DNA of 64,000 bases from positions 173,879,411 to 173,943,410 of the forward strand of contig OY294068.1 of assembly GCA_958510875.1 (NCBI GenBank), written 5' to 3'. This document shows positions 56,165-64,000 of this stretch, piece by piece; position 1 is the first letter of the stretch; each line of letters begins with the position of its first letter. Below the pieces are notes generated by a model that saw nothing but the letters and a program-made list of their open reading frames with translations, was not told where the DNA came from and did no database searches. The position numbers and the translations under genes were made by a program. This DNA is from Endomychus coccineus. Its lineage: Eukaryota; Arthropoda; Insecta; Coleoptera; Endomychidae.

Positions 56165-56915
56165 GTTTTTGAGGTCGCTGACTATTATTTTATGGTTATA
56201 AAATCGAAAGAAACTATAGTTTTTTGGAAAACTCCGAAAAATGAAAATTTGACATATTCATACGACAATTTTTAATTGTTATCTTGTTTTTAGAAAAATT
56301 TTAGACAATTATTATGATAAAAAAATTGTCTTTGATTATGATATGTGCAGTACCTCTTTGAAAGCAGGTAAAAACAAGAGCAGATGTTTTTAAGGCATCA
56401 ATGATGATGCGGCGTACGTGTACTATAGAGGTCCTATGTACAAGATCTGTAAGTCGTGAACACGCTAACGTATTCGAAGAACACAGCAGCTGTCTTTGAG
56501 TGTGGAGGGAGAGGAACTGCATGCTGGCAATAGTATCTGAGATGCGGTTGTAAGATCACGTCCTTTTTCTATTTCAAATTATAAAACACGTGGACTCTTT
56601 GGAATATCGATTTGTACTCAAACTTAGTACATCAGAATAAAATTATGTAAATTAAATTGAAAACTAATTCACAACAAAACGAACAGCTAGCAGGTTTGTG
56701 GTAGATTCAAGATAAAACATTTTTTTTTCGAAAAAACTTGAATTTGATAATATAAAAGAAGAGTTTTTTATATATAACCGAGTAATATCATTACTATTAA
56801 ATAGATTTCTCACAATTTAAAAAAAAAAATAGTTATGAAGTATAATAGTTTTTCAGAAAATTATAGTTACTTTTGATTTTATAACCATGAAAAAATACTC
56901 AGTGACCACAAAAAG
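56165..56915. mobile_element. About 750-bp inverted-repeat element (MITE-like)
   Basis: Left end TTTTTGAGGTCGCTGACTAT...TTATGGTTATAAAATCGAAA (about 56167-56220) pairs with right-end sequence at about 56850-56910 (GATTTTATAACCATGA-AAAA, ACTCAGTGACCACAAAAA). The arms are about 65 bp with several mismatches. The interior has no convincing ORF. Confidence 0.6.
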
Positions 56916-58626
56916 CCACATCTAAGATACTGTTGATTGAATTTTTATCCTGGAATAGTCCAAGATGTATTCTTCACATAACTTTCAAAAGTATTAATTA
57001 TTAGTAATTATAGAATTGCTTTTGGTTCATACTTTCCGATCTCTTATGAATTTGACAAAGTTTCCTACTTCGACGAGGTCCGAAGAGCTATTTCTAAAAT
57101 TGTGAAGGAGAAGTCCAGAGCAAAAATTCCCTCACCACAGTATTTTTCATCGAATTTTAAGCAACTTTGAAAAATCCGTCCTGTCTGGATGTCCGACACG
57201 AATTGCTTGTATACACGATAACTCAGAAACGGAAGGTTCTATCATATTCAAATTTTGACAAAAAATCGATTTCTGTTCGCTGAAGAGCCCTATTGTTTCT
57301 CAGGGTAATCATCTAATAAACACACTATTTATATGAAATACAATAATTAATAATTACTAGTGAAAAACGTCTTGAAAATAGGCGATAAGTTTCTATAATT
57401 AGCAATATGATTGATTAATATCGTTATATAAATTCAATGTTATTTCTAATACAATTTTTATCTGCAAGCCACATGCTTCCTTCAGCGTTTTTCAATTAAT
57501 CTATTCATATTTTAGTAATCAATAATTAAGATATAATAATTCGCATTTACTAATCAAAAACATGATTAATACCAACTATGTTCAGAATTATTTCTTTTGT
57601 GATCTCTTAATATATCGTGAAATCGAAATATTTTAGAATTTTGATAGTAGCCATATTTGAATTGGAGCTATACTTTATTTCTCCTTCTATATTAAATTCA
57701 AATAGTATACATTTTAGAAATTTTCAGAGATCGTGAAAGAAGAACAGTTTAATAAATATACACAAATTTAATTAACCTGATTTCTTAAAGCTTTTTTTTA
57801 CTTGAAACAAATTTTTTCTTTTTTCTTCTTTTCTTGCATATGAATACGTAATATAAGTTCCGAAATTGGATATTGGATCATATCTGTATATACTTAAGAC
57901 TTGGACTTTTCATTCTTATCTGAATATTGGCTAGAGTGTGGATCATACATGGTATATATCGAAGGATATAATGGAATCAAGAAGAACATAAAGCTGCCTG
58001 GATTTTGATAAGTTAAGTTATCATATTTGTTTATTTATAAGTTGAATTTTAATAATTGTTTCGTCTTTATTGAATTAATATTTGTAAATTGTGCATATGT
58101 ATATATTTGTGATTTTTGGAAAAAATTTGTAAAGTTCAACTCTTTTATTAAAAATTAATTTTATTTGATCCCATCCAAAAGAAACAATAAATATAACCTT
58201 ATCATCATTTGCTAGACGAGCATACCAACTCCATAATTATATGGATTGAAGGTTATAAGATATCTTTTATTATGTATAATTGGATACTTACGTACTAGTA
58301 GCCAGTAAAAATTATGTTGATGACGGAACAGCTGTGATGAGCATCACTATTGCGAGAATCAAATAAAACTGAGTTGCAGCAGCGTATTTCTGAAATCAAT
58401 CCTAAAGCAGAAGTTCCTTTTCCATTCAGATAATATGAATGTGATCACCACAAAATTATATAGGGTTGAATAGGCAAATAAGGGGATTTTGAAATTTGTA
58501 TGCAGCTATAATGAAGTAGATTGCAGCGATTCCCTTCGTAATAGTGCTTTCATAACTTATTTATTACTGCATTTCCAGCTCCAAATCTTTAGCAATCTAT
58601 TGTAAGCGTAGTAAATTAGATTACTC
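56916..58626. other. Gene-free stretch
   Basis: At 57178-57260, CCTGTCTGGATGTCCG followed by TATACACGATAACTCAGAAA resembles a motif scattered in many insect genomes, probably a repeat remnant. The rest is AT-rich with no ORF of note. Confidence 0.4.
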
Positions 58627-58977
58627 ATGTTGGAGCACATGAGACGCGAAATTAAAGTTGGAGAAAATCATAACGCAAAAAATATTCGGAGTGGTTTGAC
58701 GCGAACCAAGAAAAGCTTTAAATCCATCAGTTGTCAGAGATGTCATATTTCAACATGTCAAATATGCATATGTCCTGCGAGAGAAGCGGAGGATTCCATT
58801 TGTTACGGTTGTCGGGACCAAGATGAAGTGAGTATGGTTGCGGTGAACTCGTTCCGATGCGAAACATTTAGCGTTGGTTGCATCTCGGTTATAGCGACGA
58901 TGCGGGATAACGTCGCACTTCGCGGACAATTTATTAGGGGACGACGTAAAAGCAAAGTCACATTTCAGGTAATTTAG
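58627..58977 (+). CDS. 116-codon Cys-rich ORF, possible exon, function unknown
   Basis: This ORF stands out from its AT-rich surroundings by more balanced, CpG-containing sequence. Residues about 34-65 carry the cysteine pattern SISCQRCHISTCQICICPAR followed by SICYGCRDQDE (C-x2-C-x4-C-x2-C-x-C...C-x2-C), which could bind metal or form disulfides. A good donor-like GAA|GTGAGTATG follows DQDE at about 58829, and CAG|GTAATT occurs near 58969, so the coding part may stop at either. An in-frame stop lies a few codons upstream of the ATG, and the ATG context is weak. No signal peptide or known domain was recognised. It may be a first coding exon, a 5' untranslated exon, or chance. Confidence 0.25.
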   Translation: MLEHMRREIKVGENHNAKNIRSGLTRTKKSFKSISCQRCHISTCQICICPAREAEDSICYGCRDQDEVSMVAVNSFRCETFSVGCISVIATMRDNVALRGQFIRGRRKSKVTFQVI

Positions 58978-59105
58978 TTACAGTTCTCAAGCATTTACCA
59001 TCACACAGCAAACAGATCACGGAATTAAAAACGACGCATATACCCTGTGGATCTAACTAAAAGCTTATGTTGGTAAATTGTGGTAATAGAGTTGTTGAAA
59101 TTGAT

Positions 59106-59697
59106 AATAATATTATTAGTGCAGGAGCCATTCGGTCTAGCTTTCCTCTAGTCTCGACGATATGAAGGGTATTGGTTTCCATTTTTTTTGCCGAAACGTC
59201 GGTATTGGAAATGCGTATGTTTTATGTTTCGGATTGGGCAATTGTTGTGTTATTAAGTGATTTTCAGATTTGAAAGTTTCGTTTAAGATCAAAATATTCA
59301 GTTCTCGACAAAAAAAATACGAGGCAAGAAAAATTTTCGAGTTTCTGGCATTGAAAGTAATAACAAGTTTGACCGATCAATAATAGAAATATTAAATTCA
59401 TAATAATATTATTAGAGCAGAAGCCTTCCGGTCTGAGTTCCCTTCAATCTCTACGATATAAAAGGTATTTTTCCATTTTTTTTTGCCAAGACGTCGGTAT
59501 TGGAAATGCATATGTGTTATGTTCCTGATTGAGCAATTGTTGTGCTGTTGAGTGATAGGATTTTCAGATTTAACGGTTTCCTTTAAGCTTAAAATATTGA
59601 GTTCTCGACAAAAAAAATACGAGGCAAGTAAAATTATCGAGTTTCTGACATCGAAAGTAATAACCATTTTGATCCATCAATATTAGAAGTATCAAAT
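59106..59697. repeat. Tandem duplication of a 296-bp unit
   Basis: Unit 1 (59106-59401) and unit 2 (59402-59697) share AATAATATTATTAG at their starts, then GTCGGTATTGGAAATGC, ATTTTCAGATTT, AGTTCTCGACAAAAAAAATA, CGAGGCAAG and CGAGTTTCTG. They have drifted by many substitutions and small indels, so the duplication is old. No third unit. The minus-strand ORFs at 59398-59776 lie in the repeat and have no motif. Confidence 0.85.
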
Positions 59698-60937
59698 TAT
59701 AATTCTTAATGCGCTCTCGACTCTCGCCAAGTTCATTTATATGAATTACGGAAGACTCAATTTGGAACAACAACATTCTTCTTTTTGATTCGTAATTTGG
59801 AGTATTTGTTCGAGGGGAATGGGTGTTGTATTTCTATTGCAGTTCAGTGTTCGGAACTTTTTCATTCATTTATCTATTCATTTAAATGTAAACATTCAAA
59901 AGACCAAATCACATATAATAAGAACCAAAGTTCCGGCGAATTACGCATCCTTGCAATTCAAGAAATTGACGACACTTTATTATAGAGTACATTCCCTAGT
60001 ATTGGGAGATTCATGAAAGTTTGGAAACCAGTAATACGATTTTTCAATATTTGATGAAACCACAGATCCTTCTGATGACTTTGTATGTGGCAGAGCTACT
60101 GTAAATGCGAAGTTGATCCCCAAATAAAAATACGTCCTAACGTTAGTAGTTTATTGAGTATTGATGGCTCGCCTGGGATATGAGCCATTACAAACTTATT
60201 TTAGAATATACTATTATTTAGGTAGGTCGCAATGAAAGCTCAACGTTTAATTTTGGGAGGTGTAATCGTTTCAGGAAGGGCGAGCTCCCACATCCGCAAG
60301 TCTTTAGCAGACGTCACTATATTTATGGTTATTGTGACTTAATGTAGGTACCTAGTTCACACACTTTCTTGTTCACCAACAATAACTGTTATTAATACGT
60401 TAAGAGTAGATTTCGCTCATGGAAATGAAGACTTTTGGTGAATGCATATACGAGGGTAAAATTGTCTATAGAACACTTCCATTGTTTTCAATTTCTCAAT
60501 ATTGGCCCGTTCAATTCCTGAACATTGTCAATGTTGCATTTGCCACATGACGTAGACGCGTAATAGTAATACCAATCCAAGTAGGTATCCAGAACTCCTG
60601 ATCCCGGTAGCTGGCTATAGACAATAGGTTGGATCACTTAATATTGTGATTATATGAAGTAGTGCCTTTTAAGAAGTGAGGTTGTTCGAAATGAATACTT
60701 AAAAATAAGTTTTCTGCCCATTAAAACTGACAAAGTCGACCATTTGCATTACATTATCGACTCAAAACATGTGATAAACCATTCTGTATTTTAATAACAC
60801 ATATATGCATTCTCAATTTCAATTCATACGATTATCAAGTTTATTCCACGTTCGTCCATAATGCTTCTAGAAAGTTGAATATACGTATAATTGCAACAGA
60901 CGTCTGCAGTTGTACGATGAATCACGTTGTTGTCTAT
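59698..60937. other. Gene-free stretch
   Basis: Two overlapping plus ORFs (59785-60016) lack motifs. Otherwise AT-rich DNA with no recognised repeat. Confidence 0.4.
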
Positions 60938-62386
60938 GTAGCAAAGCTGCCTTATTAATTATCAATTAGGATTAATTTAGATATCTAACATGCTGCTTAA
61001 ATTCAAGCTCATTCTAAGAACATCCATGGACGTAAATAGAGATAGGATATTCTTTGTTCCCTTTTATTACGGATATGTCAAGTATATGAGTTCTTTTCTC
61101 AGTACGACTGCTCCATCATAAATAAATACAATTTGTTCTATATATCTGTAGGACGGAAACAATATGTGTAGTCTCTAAACCCTGGTTAGGGAAGGGTCAT
61201 TATAATTTGTAAAATATCTACAAAGTCGAAGAGGTTCCTCACAGTTTCAATAGGGAATGATAAATTACCTATCAAACAGAAATCATTCAAAAGAAAACAA
61301 GTGCTCCAAAGTATATTTGCAGTTAAGACATATTTTTATGATCTGATTCGTAACGGCAAGTGGATTGCTTGATATGGCTGAAACAAAGGTTTTTCATTCT
61401 GTCTTTTCTTTTGAAGCTACAATGTATTCACGTAACTATAACAAAAGACGTGCAGGACGGGGTCGTTTCTTATTAAACATGTGATTAGAATATTAACTTG
61501 ATATAATTTTCATTCATACCTAAATTCAAGGTAGTCTGAATAAGGTCATGAAATTAAGGTCCCTGTCAATTAAAATAGAATAGTTCTTTTGTATTAGCTC
61601 ACTAGACTGGGGCAAGTCTCTCTCTCTCCAAGATTATAATAAACCAAACTCACCAGACTAAAGTCAGTTATGTTCTAACTTCTTGAGTCAAATCTAGCTG
61701 CGACTATTTCACAAATCACTTAAATCTAATTCTAGAAAACTTTCTAAGTTTGCATTGTGGTGTCTATGGTAGAATTTTCGCTAAGTTCATCTAGAATCAA
61801 GTCATAATGCTGAATACATAAAATTTAGAATTCCTTGAATAATTAAATCATAATAGTTTTGTTTGACTCTTTACCCTGGTACATCCTGGCTGAGTTGAAT
61901 TAGTTTTCACTCCATATCTAGGTTCTAATAAGGTTAATTCAAAATTAAGGATTACTTAATTGTTTTCTACATTCAACACGATTTCTTAATTATTCTTTTG
62001 GTTCTACTTAATCTTTCAACTTTTAATTCATTTTTATAATTGTTTTATTTTTTTACTATCATCATATATTTTATATTTGTTTTGCTTGAGAGTTTTTCAA
62101 CTTAGCGTAATCAACTACCCTCGATTACACAGTGCTTAATCAATGTGTTAGTGTCTCAACCAAACAAGAGTGAGTATTACATATATCTATTGAGCGTTTT
62201 GTTGCCAGATTAGCCTAATTATTGAGAAACCTGTGAGATCGGGTCATTTCCTGGTTAACGGTACACGTACTGCAACTTATATTGATATTAATTATTCAAG
62301 GCAAATGATATATGAGAATGAATGTGATAAAATGAGTAAATTGATAAACCTTCAGAAAACCAAGTAAACCAGAGAAGGGCTCGTTT
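60938..62386 (+). repeat. 1.3-kb dispersed repeat, copy 2
   Basis: Diverged copy of 4918-6240 in the same orientation, 56 kb away. Homology starts abruptly at GCAAAGCTGCCTTAT and ends near AGAGAAGGG-TCGTT. About 130 bases at about 62140-62270 are absent from copy 1. Unlike copy 1, it has no flanking inverted or tandem repeats. No ORF. Confidence 0.75.
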
Positions 62387-64000
62387 TTACATCTATTAAA
62401 CTAGCAAGTATCTTTCTCGTTTCATTGATATCAATCGCAATATTTCATAGTGTATTTTCATCCAGAATAATTGATTCATGGACGTCTGGTACTGAGTGAA
62501 AGTATCTATGTAGAATGTGCTAAAATAGGAAGTAGTAAATTTGTGAGTTCCGGTACACGCGGTATCATCAAACAATTACAACTATCAAATGTGTAATTCA
62601 TGTCGACCGCACGTACTGGATTTATGGCATTGAAGGTATTCGGGGCCGATCTCGCCTGCAATCTTCCACCGTCTGTAAACCGGGAATTAATGCTTAGATT
62701 TCAACCTCGCCATTCTATTACATTAGTCCTTCCCATAACTTTTGGCTGACTTTCACTTTCCGATTCCCAGCATTTCAACATAAATTATGCATGATTATTT
62801 ATTGATCGACAGTTAATTAACTACAATTATTTTTCCGGGTACCTATTGAGTTTGACAATGAAGATGAAAATGACAATGACAACTAGTTTTGAACCAGTCC
62901 TAAGACTGTATAAAGTTTGAAGGAAGGGTCGACGTGTTAACAATGTTGTGCTAAGCGGGAAGAAAATTGAATCGTAACTTATATAACGTCGGTTACCATG
63001 GCTATGTGATTTGTTCATCTCGCAAAGGTAACTCGATCCGATTGAGGTACTCGAATTTCGAAATTTTTAATATTTCCTCCCATAAATCAAGAACGGATGG
63101 AGATATCGGGATGCTGTTTTTACTAAAATTTAGCTAAAATTTAGTTTATGATAGCTAAGGGTCTGTTGAGAAAATAGTACCGTTCTACTCAACTTTTTTC
63201 CAAAAATCACAAGAATGTGTAATCGCTGAAGATAACGTCTTCCAGTTTATTTATTTTCAATTAAACGGTCCAACTGAAAATTTGCTTTCAAAGACTATAG
63301 GATGCTCTTTTAAATGAGATCAATAATATTCAAATAGGTTGAACGATTCAAGAGATATTTGAATGTAAATATTCAAGAATGCATTGGCCTCCCCCACTCT
63401 TATTATGACAGAAGCCTGAAAAATGTCGCAGAACAGTATTACCAAATCTATCAAATGATGTTTCCAATGTTATAGCTCATCTTCTCACTTTCCGAGATAG
63501 CATGAATTTTATGTTTCTTCGTAGCAGTTATGCCTCCCAGTGGTTGAATTACGAACTTCAAAATAGTTTCAAGCCATTTCTCTTGCCCACTTTATCTATC
63601 AGGAGTTTTACCCAAACTAGACCAGTCGGCGGAAATTTTTGCCTGCATTTTCCGGGCGGTAGCAATGTTTCGATTGATTCTTATACATTTTTGCCGTAGG
63701 ATACGATTATCGTTACCCGTAAAAGTTGTGCTTCATTTTTTAATTTAACAATTTGTGAAAAAAAATTACTTTTTCTAATATTTTCTTTTATATCTCCTTT
63801 TCTGTGCATTTTTATCATTATGCTTATTATTATATTCCTTACTTAATTATCTACTGAATGAGATCTGGTGCGATATCACAAGTGTCATTGTTAACCTGCG
63901 TATTGCATTGAAAATTGAAAAAACTAGTTTTTTTAAACATTCAATATCTCAACAACTAAAATACATAGGATATTGAAATCCTCAGAATATGTTGCTATTT
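62387..64000. other. Gene-free stretch to the window end
   Basis: No recognised gene. ORF 63502-63699 (plus) and 63018-62827 (minus) lack motifs. The segment 63100-63330 has phrases such as AACGGATGGAGATATCG and TTGAACGATTCAAGAGATAT that resemble degenerate insect repeat DNA. Nothing further was seen. Confidence 0.4.

Noticed and set aside
1..64000. CRISPR arrays, bacterial operons, ribosome binding sites, rho-independent terminators
   Set aside because: There are no regularly spaced identical short repeats and no dense ORFs with ribosome-binding sites. The sequence is eukaryotic in character.

Overview
This window looks like AT-rich nuclear DNA from an insect, or at least an arthropod. I see no bacterial-type operon, no CRISPR array and no rRNA or tRNA gene, and no convincing multi-exon host gene. 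What can be recognised is almost entirely transposable-element debris: hAT elements, several lineages of Tc1/mariner-like transposases, several non-LTR (LINE) retrotransposons, and many foldback or MITE-like hairpins. The insect assignment rests on the transposon families (irritans-type mariner, jockey/CR1-like and RNase H-bearing LINEs, ZMYM1-like hAT) and on base composition. I cannot name the species.

Layout. 1-8.3 kb: the 3' end of a hAT element cut by the window edge, an LTR-like stretch on the minus strand with 35-bp repeats, a broken DDE transposase, a complex block of nested direct, inverted and tandem repeats (4.45-7.43 kb), and a mariner pseudogene. 8.3-20 kb: a 945-bp foldback, two broken mariner-like transposases, repeated TATA-containing modules, an RNase H LINE interrupted by a 204-bp hairpin, and a LINE fragment. 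20.5-23.1 kb: an end-to-end hAT element with an exact 8-bp target duplication and a decayed transposase. 23.8-42.7 kb: LINE reverse-transcriptase and RNase H fragments on both strands, a second complete but ruined hAT (29.8-31.8 kb), a perfect 54-bp palindrome and degenerate tandem repeats.

42.7-49.2 kb: the most striking structure. It is an inverted repeat with arms of about 1.9 kb whose short loop is almost exactly one intact 134-codon ORF encoding a C-x2-C...H-x2-C protein. One arm is split by a 2.34-kb mariner-like element that has its own terminal inverted repeats of about 600 bp. 49.3-56.1 kb: another hairpin, a LINE interrupted by a 541-bp repeat flanked by 185-bp duplications of the LINE itself, two LINE 3' ends placed tail to tail, and a second copy of the 541-bp repeat. 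56-64 kb: an inverted-repeat element, a weak candidate exon, a 296-bp tandem duplication, and a diverged second copy of the 1.3-kb repeat from 4.9-6.2 kb.

The parts do not form a pathway. The window reads as a graveyard of nested insertions, probably intergenic or within a long intron. The only ORFs with any claim to be translated are 44589-44993 (moderate) and 58627-58977 (weak).
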